The notes: generated by a model not told the origin, from the letters alone. Counted from the stretch's first letter, positions 8,095-15,514 are shown. The stretch is DNA of 34,342 nucleotides from JBLFWJ01 sp047611425 (GCA_047611425.1 JBLFWJ010000010.1:1-34342), one strand, 5' to 3'. Numbers and translations: made by a program.

Positions 8095-9195
8095 TTAGAC
8101 GTAATCTTGTCCCTGCTGATCCTTCACATCTGCAACGATCTGTTTGATACGTTGCTCATCTTCCAGTTTGCAAACAAGTAACATGTTGTCGTTCTCAACC
8201 ACAATCATGTTTTTCAATCCATTCAAAACAACCAGCTTGTCTTTCGGCACATTCACCACGCAATTGTTGGTGTCGTACTTAATCAGCTTTTCAGCCTGAA
8301 TCACGTTTCCTTCTTCGTCTTTGTCGCTGTAAGCGTACAAAGAACCCCAAGTTCCAAGATCAGACCAACCGAAATCAGAAGCAATCGTGTAGACATTTTC
8401 AGCGCGTTCCATCACGCCATAATCAATGCTAATACTCTTGCATCTCGGATAAGCCTCCGCAATAAATGCAGCCTCATCATTAGAGCAGTACGCATCGCTA
8501 TTCTCGTTAAGAACATCATAAACTTCATCCTCCAAAAACTCCTGCATGGCAGAAAGAATGCTCTTTGCAGACCAAATGAAGATTCCAGAATTCCAGAGAA
8601 ATTCACCTGATTCCAAAAAGACCTTTGCCGTTTCTAAATCCGGCTTTTCAGCAAATGTTTTTACGTTTTTAAACCCCGTGTCATAGCCAGATCCAGAGTC
8701 TTTGAATTGAATGTATCCATATCCGGTATCTGGACGAGAAGGTGTAATTCCCATCGTGATCAAGCAATCTTCCTTGCTAGCCAAATCCATTCCTCGGGAA
8801 ACGATTGAGGCATATTCCTGCGTATTCAAAATCAGATGATCGGAAGGAGCAACGGTCATCACCGCATCAGGATTCATCTTGAAAATCCGAAATGCAGCAT
8901 AGGCAATGCACGGAGCCGTGTTTCTTCTTGCTGGCTCACCAACAATCTGATCATCATTCAAATCAGGCAGCTGCTCTTTAACCAGATCCGCATACATCGC
9001 ATTTGTAACGATGTGAATATTCTCCTTTGGACAAACAGACAACGCTCGGTCAAACGTCTGCTGAAGCAGCGTGCGCCCAACTCCCAGTATGTCTATGAAC
9101 TGTTTTGGACGAGGCGTCCTACTCATGGGCCAGAAACGGGTTCCTACTCCTCCAGCCATAATCACCACGTACCTATTCTTGTTCATTTCACTCAT
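8095..9195 (-). CDS. manC: Mannose-1-phosphate guanylyltransferase
   Basis: The enzyme makes GDP-mannose from GTP and mannose-1-phosphate in the cytosol, feeding surface glycans through mannose, fucose or rhamnose derivatives. The N-terminal nucleotidyltransferase signature MAGGVGTRFWPMSR (13-26) with PRPKQF and Lys31 is intact. A FAEKPD motif and an ISIDYGVMERAENVY segment follow. The length of 366 residues means the single-domain form, without the C-terminal isomerase domain of AlgA-type proteins. The ATG at 9195 overlaps the aminotransferase TGA (ATGA). A second ATG at 9186 is possible, but the overlap favours the first. Confidence 0.93.
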   Translation of the reverse strand: MSEMNKNRYVVIMAGGVGTRFWPMSRTPRPKQFIDILGVGRTLLQQTFDRALSVCPKENIHIVTNAMYADLVKEQLPDLNDDQIVGEPARRNTAPCIAYAAFRIFKMNPDAVMTVAPSDHLILNTQEYASIVSRGMDLASKEDCLITMGITPSRPDTGYGYIQFKDSGSGYDTGFKNVKTFAEKPDLETAKVFLESGEFLWNSGIFIWSAKSILSAMQEFLEDEVYDVLNENSDAYCSNDEAAFIAEAYPRCKSISIDYGVMERAENVYTIASDFGWSDLGTWGSLYAYSDKDEEGNVIQAEKLIKYDTNNCVVNVPKDKLVVLNGLKNMIVVENDNMLLVCKLEDEQRIKQIVADVKDQQGQDYV

Positions 9196-10478
9196 CTCTT
9201 CACACTTTTCAAAGCGTTCTCAAATCGTTTTAATATCTCTGGAAGATCCTCCATTCTGGTTGTTCCAACCGAAATCCGGAACCATGGATAATCCCTTTCC
9301 GCACCAAAAGCATAGAAGGGCACAAAGCCAATTCCAGCATCTTCAATCAACCAGTAAGCGATGTCCTCAGCATTGTTCAAGACCTTTCCTTTTGCAGTCG
9401 TCTTCCCAATCACATCAACCTTTACGGTTAGATACAAAGCTCCTTCTGGTGCGATTACATCCATCGGAAGGCCCGCTTGTTTCAGCACCTCCATGCCTCG
9501 GTACAGTCCCTCCAAACGGTCGGTTAACATCTTTCGATGCTTGTTGATCGTATTGTCAATTTCCACGTCATCTGCCAAATATTCGGCACACGCCATTTGC
9601 TCCGGCTTTGGAGACCAAGCACCAACATGCGATAAAATCGCTTTCATTTTGGCCATGATAAAAGTTGGGCCTGTCGCCCAGCCAACACGAACTCCAGTAG
9701 CAGCGTACGCTTTTGAAATTCCATCGATGTAAACCGTGTAAGGCTTCATTTCGGGCCGAAGTTGAACTGGATGGTAATGGTTGATTCCATCCAATCTCAA
9801 CTCGTTGTAAATCTGATCATAGAGCAAGTAAACCGGCTTGCCATCTCCTCTTCGCTCATTCTCTTCTATAACCATATCACAAATCGCCTCCAGATCACCC
9901 TTTTCAAAACAGGTTCCGGTTGGATTTAATGGGGAACAAAGTGCGATTAGCCCAGCCTCCTGAATGTAAGGCTTCAACACATCTACCGATGGCATAAACG
10001 AATCCTCAGGCCTGGTCATTACTGCAATTCCATCTCCTCCGGAGAGGTAGGAATAGTGATTATTATTCCAACTTGGAACTGGGAAAATCACCTTCTCGCC
10101 TTGGTTCACCAAGGCTCGGAATGTGGCATAAATCAACGGCCGTGCTCCACCGGAAACCAAAATATCCTCTGGGTCATAGCTCGTACCCAAACGCTTTTCG
10201 ATGTAGCTCGATAGCGTTTTACGAAGAGGAGCCATTCCGTTAGCCTGTGGATAATTGGTGTGTCCATCGTCATATGCCTTTTGGATTAACGATGTCAGCT
10301 TTTCGGGTAGCGGGAAAATCTGAGAATTGAAATCCCCAATTGTCAAATTAAAAATGGTTTCGCCTGCCGCGATTCTTGCATTAATCTCGCCTGCGATCTT
10401 GATTACTTCCGACCCTACCAACCCTTCTGCGAGGTCTGATAAAGGTGGATTAACCGATTTTGAAACACCTGATTCCAT
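9192..10478 (-). CDS. PLP-dependent class I/II aminotransferase
   Basis: This 428-residue fold-type I aminotransferase is of the aspartate/aromatic kind. The Schiff-base lysine is Lys256 in SKAYAATGVRVGW. PLP contacts are SPLNPTGT with Asn185 and YDQIYNEL with Asp221. The C-terminal FRISVG supplies the substrate-carboxylate arginine. Aspartate aminotransferase is the usual name for such proteins, but sequence alone does not fix the amino donor. It is the first gene of a three-gene minus unit with manC and the VTT protein. Overlap with manC (ATGA) shows coupling, although the metabolic link to GDP-mannose is not obvious. Confidence 0.9.
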   Translation of the reverse strand: MESGVSKSVNPPLSDLAEGLVGSEVIKIAGEINARIAAGETIFNLTIGDFNSQIFPLPEKLTSLIQKAYDDGHTNYPQANGMAPLRKTLSSYIEKRLGTSYDPEDILVSGGARPLIYATFRALVNQGEKVIFPVPSWNNNHYSYLSGGDGIAVMTRPEDSFMPSVDVLKPYIQEAGLIALCSPLNPTGTCFEKGDLEAICDMVIEENERRGDGKPVYLLYDQIYNELRLDGINHYHPVQLRPEMKPYTVYIDGISKAYAATGVRVGWATGPTFIMAKMKAILSHVGAWSPKPEQMACAEYLADDVEIDNTINKHRKMLTDRLEGLYRGMEVLKQAGLPMDVIAPEGALYLTVKVDVIGKTTAKGKVLNNAEDIAYWLIEDAGIGFVPFYAFGAERDYPWFRISVGTTRMEDLPEILKRFENALKSVKR

Positions 10479-10495
10479 ACCGTTGGTTTAAGTCG

Positions 10496-10503
10496 CGAAG
10501 ATA
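10496..10503 (-). promoter_or_regulatory. Candidate -7 promoter element (TATCTTCG)
   Basis: On the minus strand TATCTTCG lies 17 nt upstream of the aminotransferase ATG. The same octamer precedes the first Wzy-like gene at 21844, so it looks like a strain-typical variant of TAnnTTTG. Confidence 0.5.
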
Positions 10504-10508
10504 GGTTT

Positions 10509-10532
10509 AAAAAAGGCCCGATAAACAGTCGG
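10509..10532 (-). terminator. Weak terminator after the sprT-like gene
   Basis: Immediately after the stop, the minus strand reads CCGA, a 7-nt loop, TCGG, GCC and six T. The stem is only four pairs, so termination would be partial. It would separate the feo unit from the aminotransferase operon. Confidence 0.35.
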
Positions 10533-11153
10533 TCAGGGGGCTGAGACTACTTCAGCAGACCCACTTACCAAGTAGTTTTTTCCGCTTTTGAGCTCAACAC
10601 ATTTATGACGCGTTCGCTGTCTTTCTCCCTTCTGAAAAACACGACCATTCTTCAGCATGAATTCTTGGCCAAGTTCCAAGTCATCAACCGTTTTCGCCAT
10701 ATCTCCATCATCATACATCCGTAAGGCTTTGGTCAATTGTGGGTCACCAGAAGTTGATGCTTTTGGGTTTTTCATATGACCAGCCACAATCCTCAAAAGT
10801 GCCGGAGGGAATATTTCAGGATTCAAAAACGGAAGTGTCAATTCACGGAAATAGTGCTTCCATTCTCGGCCGTGTGGCAACACTTTTCTGCCATGTTTCT
10901 CTTGCACAATTAAATGGGCTAGTTCGTGGAGAAAGACCAAAAGAAACGCATACTGATTGAGGTTTCCGTTGATGGTAATTCGATGCCCTTTATCTCCATG
11001 AGGAGAACGATAGTCACCCAACTTAGTGTTACGAGGTTTGGTGATTTTTAAATGAAAACCATAGTTCATTACCAAGTTGGTGACGCTGGCGAGAGCTGCT
11101 TCTGGAACGTAATCTTCCAGTGAGGAGCGAATGTCAGCTTCAAAAGAATTCAT
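10533..11153 (-). CDS. SprT-like zinc metalloprotease domain protein
   Basis: The 206-residue protein carries the SprT-like zincin motif HELAH at 76-80, followed by the family's third ligand region PHGREW with His94. The C-terminal 60 residues (from about DDLELG) form a small basic region without the CxxC zinc ribbon of longer Spartan-type proteins. Relatives act in proteolysis of DNA-protein crosslinks, or have no known role. The frame is open upstream to 11276, but the ATG at 11153 is chosen. It overlaps the feoB stop as ATGA and starts the domain cleanly, while the upstream extension is the antisense of nothing and overlaps conserved feoB coding sequence. Coupling to feoB suggests expression with iron uptake. 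Confidence 0.85.
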   Translation of the reverse strand: MNSFEADIRSSLEDYVPEAALASVTNLVMNYGFHLKITKPRNTKLGDYRSPHGDKGHRITINGNLNQYAFLLVFLHELAHLIVQEKHGRKVLPHGREWKHYFRELTLPFLNPEIFPPALLRIVAGHMKNPKASTSGDPQLTKALRMYDDGDMAKTVDDLELGQEFMLKNGRVFQKGERQRTRHKCVELKSGKNYLVSGSAEVVSAP

Positions 11154-13066
11154 GAAAGGAACTGGTAGGCCATGAGTGACGAAAGGTACGCCAAGGCCGT
11201 CATTCCAACCATCTGAATAATGGCATATTTCCAACTGCCGGTTTCGCTTTTCACGATAGCCACAGTACTCATGCATTGCATCGCGAACGCATAGAAAAGC
11301 AACAGGGAAACCCCCAAAGCCAAATTATACATCGGAGTTCCATCTGGCCTCATTACACCACCTAATCGCTCGACCAATGTTCCCGTATTTCCATCGTCAC
11401 TTAGGCTGTAAATGGTGGAAACCGTGCCCACAAAAACTTCACGTGCAGCGAAACTTGTGACGAGGGCAATTCCAATTTTCCAATCATAGCCAAGTGGCGC
11501 AATTGCCGGCTCAATCGCCTTGCCGAGTCGCCCAATGTAAGATGCCTCCAAATGCTCTTTCGCTATCTCCAAGTCGGCTTCTTTGGAATCTAACTGACCA
11601 GTTTCAACAAGGCCTGAATAGGTCTGATCGATCTGCTCAAAAGAATCGCCTGGCCCAAAGGAAGCCGCCAACCAGAGTAGAATTGAAATCACTAAAATCA
11701 CCTTACCCGCGTTGAACACAAATAGGCTCACCTTGGTAATCACTTTTTGAATTAAGTTTTTGGCTGATGGCCATCTATATACTGGAAGTTCCAGCATCAG
11801 AGCGCCTTCCTCCGTTTGAGGAAGTGTCTTGCTCAGAACCCACGCCACACCAAGGGAAGCAACAATTCCGATAAGGTACATCGTGGTCATCACCAATCCT
11901 TGATAATGGAAGATTCCGAACAATCTTTCCGAAGGAATGACCAACGCAATTACAATTGCGTAAACGGGCAATCTTGCCGCACAACTCATAAAAGGTGTGA
12001 CCATAATTGTGATAAATCGCTCCCTTTTATCGGGAATCATCCTTGCCGCCATGATGGCCGGAACCGCACAGGCCAACCCACTAATCAAAGGAACAACGCT
12101 TCGTCCGTTCAGTCCCATTTTTCGCATTAAACCGTCAGTAAGGAAACTGACACGCGCCATGTACCCAGATTCGTCCATCAGAGAAATGAAGAAAAATAGA
12201 AAGGCTATCTGAGGAATGAAGATGAGAATTCCTGCCAATCCGGCCCAAATTCCATCAATGAATAGACTGGTTAAGAATGATTCGGGTAGAACTTGGGTCA
12301 ATAGATCAGCGCCTTTGGAAAAGCCCATGTCTATCAATTCCATTGGAAGTTCGGCCCAAGAAAAGACAGCTTGAAAAACGGTTGTAAGAATGAGGAAGAA
12401 AATGATCACGCCAAGAATCGGGTGGGTCAAAATATCATCGGCCTTATTGATCCGAGATTTCTTGAGATCACTCAATCCACCATTATAAGATCTCAGAAGT
12501 TCCTTGATGTATTTGTGTCGTTGGGGATCACCATTTGAATCCAACTTCCATTTAATGGTAGATGGTTTTGGTTGGCTGTTGGCGAGATGACTCTTCAAAC
12601 CGTTCACCCCTATTCCCCTCTTTGCAGAAATGAGGAAAACATCGGCTCCCAAGCCTTCAGAAAGTAGATCCACATCAAGCTGATGATCATTCTCCAACTC
12701 ATCCGCCATGTTCAACACAATAGTGGTTGGAATGCCAGTTTCAATAACCTGCATGGCCAGATAAAGACCCACTTTCAACCTCGTGGCGTCCAATACAACA
12801 ACTACCCGATCAGGATGGTCTGGGTCCTTCTTATCATGAAGAATTTGTGATGTGATTTGCTCATCCAATGAGCGCGGATCTAGACTATACGTACCCGGAA
12901 GATCAACAACTCGAGCACCTTCAATCGCATCCTTGTGTTTGAACTTTCCAGACTTCCGTTCTACCGTAACACCGGGGAAATTCCCAACGTCTTGAAGCAT
13001 TCCTGTCAAAGCGTTGAAAAGCGTGGTTTTGCCACTATTGGGATTGCCGACCAGCGCTATCTTCAT
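11150..13066 (-). CDS. feoB: Ferrous iron transport protein B
   Basis: This inner-membrane GTPase-permease imports Fe2+. The 638-residue protein has the N-terminal G domain: G1 GNPNSGKT at 7-14, the G2 threonine in PGVTVE, G3 DLPG at 55-58 and G4 NMAD at 119-122. A linker of about 50 residues follows, then the membrane domain. The two Gate-like repeats include PFMSCAARLPVY, with the family-typical Cys, and SFAAREVFVGTVS. It is shorter than E. coli FeoB (773) mainly in linkers and the C-terminus, and appears complete, ending after a last membrane segment. It follows feoA by 48 nt. No feoC is present. Confidence 0.96.
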   Translation of the reverse strand: MKIALVGNPNSGKTTLFNALTGMLQDVGNFPGVTVERKSGKFKHKDAIEGARVVDLPGTYSLDPRSLDEQITSQILHDKKDPDHPDRVVVVLDATRLKVGLYLAMQVIETGIPTTIVLNMADELENDHQLDVDLLSEGLGADVFLISAKRGIGVNGLKSHLANSQPKPSTIKWKLDSNGDPQRHKYIKELLRSYNGGLSDLKKSRINKADDILTHPILGVIIFFLILTTVFQAVFSWAELPMELIDMGFSKGADLLTQVLPESFLTSLFIDGIWAGLAGILIFIPQIAFLFFFISLMDESGYMARVSFLTDGLMRKMGLNGRSVVPLISGLACAVPAIMAARMIPDKRERFITIMVTPFMSCAARLPVYAIVIALVIPSERLFGIFHYQGLVMTTMYLIGIVASLGVAWVLSKTLPQTEEGALMLELPVYRWPSAKNLIQKVITKVSLFVFNAGKVILVISILLWLAASFGPGDSFEQIDQTYSGLVETGQLDSKEADLEIAKEHLEASYIGRLGKAIEPAIAPLGYDWKIGIALVTSFAAREVFVGTVSTIYSLSDDGNTGTLVERLGGVMRPDGTPMYNLALGVSLLLFYAFAMQCMSTVAIVKSETGSWKYAIIQMVGMTALAYLSSLMAYQFLS

Positions 13067-13114
13067 TGTTGCAAAGTTGGTCGTAGCCTCCGTTTCACGA
13101 AAAGAAAATTTGCT

Positions 13115-13339
13115 TTAAACAGTCGGTTTCACAATAATCTGATTGGCTTCGTTACTACGAATACACAGTTTCAGATCGGAAAAACTGACCGCCATGGTAT
13201 CACCGAAAGGTGCTATGCGATCAACGCTAATCGCCTCTCCAGGAAGACAACCCAATTCGAGCAGTCGATTGCCCACCGAACCCCGCGTTACGGAGTGGAC
13301 AATGGCAGATTGGCCTGCTGTAAGATCTTTAAGCGTCAT
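13115..13339 (-). CDS. feoA: Ferrous iron transport protein A
   Basis: This 74-residue cytosolic SH3-like protein fits the FeoA family in length and pattern. It opens with MTLKDLTAGQSAIV, has the core RLLELGCLPGEAISV and ends with LCIRSNEANQIIV. FeoA is required for efficient FeoB uptake, probably by contacting the FeoB G domain. It is first in the feoA-feoB-sprT unit. Two palindromes and a -10-like TATAAT lie upstream and are listed separately. Confidence 0.93.
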   Translation of the reverse strand: MTLKDLTAGQSAIVHSVTRGSVGNRLLELGCLPGEAISVDRIAPFGDTMAVSFSDLKLCIRSNEANQIIVKPTV

Positions 13340-13349
13340 ATCCTTATTA

Positions 13350-13360
13350 AGAATGATTCT
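13350..13360. promoter_or_regulatory. Inverted repeat just upstream of feoA
   Basis: AGAATGATTCT is a perfect 5-1-5 palindrome ending about 10 nt before the feoA ATG (on the minus strand). Symmetry and position fit an operator for a Fur- or DtxR-type iron regulator. The sequence does not match the classical Fur box closely, so the regulator is unknown. Confidence 0.3.
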
Positions 13361-13398
13361 AAGCTAGGTCAAAGAAAGGCAAACGGAATGAGTTGGTG

Positions 13399-13417
13399 TT
13401 GACCTTGGTCAATTATA
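13399..13417 (-). promoter_or_regulatory. Candidate feoA promoter with overlapping operator
   Basis: The minus strand reads TATAATTG (13410-13417), one base off TAnnTTTG and containing a TATAAT hexamer. It overlaps TTGACC-AA-GGTCAA (13399-13412), a perfect 6-2-6 inverted repeat. A repressor bound here would cover the -7 region. A further GGTCAA half-site lies at 13367-13372. Iron control is inferred from the downstream gene only. Confidence 0.4.
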
Positions 13418-13462
13418 CCCCGTTTTGGGTATGGTTGGGATTTCTATTGCACATTCAAAGTT

Positions 13463-13562
13463 GAATCCCCCACCCGCTTATGCGGGCACCCCCTTTACAA
13501 GGGGGAACTAGCGTAATTCCTCCTTGTAAAGGAGGTGGCGAGGAACGAGACGGAGGATTTGA
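13463..13562. repeat. Composite palindromic intergenic element, about 100 bp
   Basis: Three nested symmetries lie here. CCCGC-TTAT-GCGGG (13473-13486) is a small hairpin. CCCCCTTTACAAGGGGG (13489-13505) is self-complementary and also pairs with CCTCCTTGTAAAGGAGG (13519-13535). The outer ends, AATCCCCC and GGAGGATT, are near-inverse. This looks like a non-coding REP- or MITE-like repeat of the kind scattered in genomes. It lies downstream of the small lipoprotein gene and upstream of feoA. No coding or transposase sequence is inside. Confidence 0.6.
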
Positions 13563-13576
13563 CTAATCAGGAAATT

Positions 13577-13720
13577 CTAAGACGCTACTTCAACCTTCTG
13601 ATTAGCTACCTCCACCCTACCAAAAGTTGGGCAATCGCAGCCTCCACCCTTCTTGCTACCTGAGCAGGCCGAAAGACAGAGAACAGTGATTATGGAAAAA
13701 AATGCAACCGATTTTTTCAT
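13577..13720 (-). CDS. Small lipoprotein, 47 aa, CDCP motif
   Basis: This short frame encodes MKKSVAFFSIITVLCLSAC with lipobox LSAC, so Cys19 is the probable lipidation site. The mature part is only 29 residues: a Gly/Ser/Lys linker, then GGGCDCPTFGR and a polar tail ending EVAS. It has a start codon, a complete signal sequence and a promoter-like TACCTTTG 8 nt upstream, together much more than expected by chance. The CDCP motif with two cysteines resembles tiny lipoproteins that I associate with Bacteroidota. A function is not known; the cysteines could bind metal or form a disulfide. It stands alone, transcribed away from the mla genes. Confidence 0.75.
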   Translation of the reverse strand: MKKSVAFFSIITVLCLSACSGSKKGGGCDCPTFGRVEVANQKVEVAS

Positions 13721-13728
13721 GAATCATG

Positions 13729-13736
13729 CAAAGGTA
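13729..13736 (-). promoter_or_regulatory. -7 promoter element TACCTTTG
   Basis: On the minus strand TACCTTTG matches TAnnTTTG exactly and sits 8 nt before the ATG of the 47-codon lipoprotein gene. Confidence 0.55.
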
Positions 13737-13811
13737 AGGTTGTGCTCGGAACGGAATTACTAAGCAATTGTTTTGCGGAACATTCCAATCGCTCAATTCT
13801 TACCGAAGCCG

Positions 13812-13819
13812 TATTTTCG
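13812..13819 (+). promoter_or_regulatory. Candidate -7 element (TATTTTCG) for the mla genes
   Basis: TATTTTCG, one base off TAnnTTTG, ends 11 nt before the TTG at 13831. It supports that codon as the start of the permease rather than the upstream TTG at 13768. Confidence 0.4.
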
Positions 13820-13830
13820 TCACCAGACCC

Positions 13831-14574
13831 TTGATAAAACTACTCTACCATATTGGCCGTTATTTTTTGTGGTTATCCAGGATATTCAAACGTCCTGAAA
13901 AGGGCAAGATGTACCGCCTGAAGATTGGTGAAGAAATCATCAGCATCGGGTATGCATCTGTTGGCATTGTCGCCCTTGTCTCATTGTTTATGGGTGCGGT
14001 TCTTACGCTGCAAATGGCGTACAATGTAACCAGCCCGTTCATTCCGAAATACACGGTAGGATTGGGTGTTCGTGATTCAATCATTCTTGAATTCGCGCCA
14101 ACCATCATTTGTATCATCTTGGCTGGAAAGGTGGGGTCAAGCATTGCTGGGGAGATAGGTACGATGCGGATCACAGACCAGATCGATGCCTTGGATATTA
14201 TGGGCATTAACTCCACTGGCTATTTGGTTGGGCCGAAAGTATTGGCAGCAGTTCTTTGCATTCCTTTTTTAGTTGCCATGAGCATGGTTCTGGGTATTAT
14301 TGGAGGATGGATTGCAGGTTCTGTTAGCGGTTTAGTGTCCTCTCAGCAATACATCTATGGTATTCAATATTGGTTTGAACCGTACTATGTTTTCTATTCT
14401 CTTTTTAAGAGCACATTCTTTGCCTTTATCATCACATCTGTTCCTGCCTACTTCGGTTATCACGTAGAAGGTGGTGCTGTTGATGTTGGAAAAGCAAGCA
14501 CGATTTCGGTGGTTTATAGCATCGTAATCCTGTTGATTGCCAACCTACTCATCACTCAAATGCTTTTGTCATGA
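13831..14574 (+). CDS. mlaE: MlaE-type ABC permease
   Basis: This is the inner-membrane permease of an Mla/MCE phospholipid transport system, which moves lipids between inner and outer membrane. From the proposed start it has 247 residues, a normal MlaE length. It opens with an amphipathic IGRYFLWLSRIFKRP helix, followed by about five membrane segments. The conserved core LAGKVGSSIAGEIGTMRITDQIDALDIMGI is the coupling-helix region. No ATG occurs before MYRLKIGEE, well inside the family domain, so a TTG start at 13831 is preferred. The frame is open back to a TTG at 13768. The next gene overlaps it as ATGA. Confidence 0.9.
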   Translation: MIKLLYHIGRYFLWLSRIFKRPEKGKMYRLKIGEEIISIGYASVGIVALVSLFMGAVLTLQMAYNVTSPFIPKYTVGLGVRDSIILEFAPTIICIILAGKVGSSIAGEIGTMRITDQIDALDIMGINSTGYLVGPKVLAAVLCIPFLVAMSMVLGIIGGWIAGSVSGLVSSQQYIYGIQYWFEPYYVFYSLFKSTFFAFIITSVPAYFGYHVEGGAVDVGKASTISVVYSIVILLIANLLITQMLLS

Positions 14575-15332
14575 TAGAGGTGAAAGGGTTGAACAAGTCG
14601 TTTGGCGAACATCATGTGTTGCAGGATATTAATGGCCATTTCCACAAGGGAAAAGTCAACATCATCATTGGCCAGAGTGGATCCGGGAAAACCGTATTAA
14701 CCAAATGCATGGTCGGGCTTTACAGACCCGATTCCGGTACTGTAGAGTACGATGGCGTTGACTTTCATTCGTTGGATTACAACGGCAAAAGAGAGATTCG
14801 GCAGAACATTGGAATGCTCTTTCAAGGTGGTGCGCTCTTCGATAATATGACGGTTGAGCAAAACGTAATGTTCCCACTGTCTATGTTCAAGGATGCTCCT
14901 TTACAGGAAAATCAGGAACGTGTGCGGTTCTGCCTGGAGCGAGTGAATTTGGATACATCTGCGCATCTTTTTCCTGCAGAATTAAGTGGTGGAATGAAAA
15001 AACGCGTGGCCATTGCCCGTGCTATTTCAATGAATCCGAAATATCTTTTTTGTGATGAACCCAACTCAGGGTTAGACCCGCAAACAGGGTTGGTGATTGA
15101 TCAGTTGATTCAGGAGATTACCTACGAGTACAACATCACAACCATCGTGATTACCCACGATATGAACTCTGTGATTGAGATTGGAGACAACATCCACTTT
15201 ATCTACGAAGGCAAAAAGTGGTGGGAAGGCAGCAAAGAAGAAATTCTTCGTACGGACAATCAAGAAGTGAATGACTTTGTCTACGCTTCTAAGTTCATGA
15301 AGAAAGTAAAGGAAGATTTGGCGAAGAGATAG
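14571..15332 (+). CDS. mlaF: MlaF-type ABC ATPase
   Basis: This 253-residue cytoplasmic ATPase pairs with the MlaE permease. Walker A GQSGSGKT is at 34-41, the Q-loop is in GMLFQGGALFD, the signature is LSGGMKKRVAIARA, and Walker B is YLFCDEPNSGLD followed by a VITHDM H-loop. GALFDNMTVEQNV and EPNSGLDP are typical of the MCE-associated class. Its ATG overlaps the permease TGA. The third usual gene, the periplasmic MCE-domain protein (MlaD), does not follow. Instead comes a hairpin-rich intergenic stretch, so the lipid-binding subunit must be elsewhere. Confidence 0.92.
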   Translation: MIEVKGLNKSFGEHHVLQDINGHFHKGKVNIIIGQSGSGKTVLTKCMVGLYRPDSGTVEYDGVDFHSLDYNGKREIRQNIGMLFQGGALFDNMTVEQNVMFPLSMFKDAPLQENQERVRFCLERVNLDTSAHLFPAELSGGMKKRVAIARAISMNPKYLFCDEPNSGLDPQTGLVIDQLIQEITYEYNITTIVITHDMNSVIEIGDNIHFIYEGKKWWEGSKEEILRTDNQEVNDFVYASKFMKKVKEDLAKR

Positions 15333-15362
15333 GGTTCTGTATAAAGAGGCCAGCAGATGCTT

Positions 15363-15387
15363 TCATCCTTCGACAAGCTCTGGATGA
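15363..15387. repeat. Inverted repeat TCATCC...GGATGA
   Basis: TCATCC and GGATGA flank TTCGACAAGCTCT. This CTTCGACAAGCTC-type hairpin resembles a repetitive intergenic element that I recall from Bacteroidota genomes. Copy number cannot be judged from one window. Confidence 0.45.
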
Positions 15388-15426
15388 CGCGACACCCATT
15401 TTCCAAAGGCCATTAAGCTATTTATC

Positions 15427-15452
15427 ATGCCGTTTTTGAAACGGCATCTTTC
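15427..15452 (+). terminator. Hairpin after mlaF, likely terminator
   Basis: ATGCCGTTT-TTG-AAACGGCAT is a perfect 9-bp stem with a 3-nt loop, followed by CTTTCT. It lies 94 nt past the mlaF stop. It can also be read as a member of the REP-like cluster in this gap. Confidence 0.5.
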
Positions 15453-15483
15453 TGGATTAATAATTACTGGTTCTGAGTGAGAG

Positions 15484-15504
15484 ACCCCGTTTCCAGAACG
15501 GGGT
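15484..15504. repeat. Inverted repeat ACCCCGTT...AACGGGGT
   Basis: A perfect 8-bp stem with loop TCCAG, resembling the hairpin at 15427 in its CCGTTT...AACGG core. It lies 10 nt past the stop of the convergent GNAT gene. There is no T-run, so it is a repeat or an mRNA-end structure rather than a standard terminator. Confidence 0.5.
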
Positions 15505-15514
15505 GACCGAGAGG

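Noticed and set aside
8836..9732. Long plus-strand frames opposite manC and the aminotransferase
   Set aside because: Both opposite genes have intact catalytic motifs, and the frames read as low-complexity His/Ser/Pro shadow translations.
11154..11276. Longer start for the SprT-like protein
   Set aside because: The extra 41 residues are read out of the conserved end of feoB in another frame, and the ATG at 11153 overlaps the feoB stop in the usual way.
11775..12212. Plus- and minus-strand frames inside feoB
   Set aside because: They are shadows of the feoB membrane domain with no recognisable motif of their own.
11150..13066. FeoB truncated because it is shorter than the E. coli protein
   Set aside because: The G domain, both gate regions and a final membrane segment are all present; the length difference is in linkers and the tail.
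13340..13560. CRISPR array or tRNA in the longest gap
   Set aside because: The repeats are inverted rather than direct and evenly spaced, and no tRNA cloverleaf or TTC-loop pattern is visible here or elsewhere in the window.
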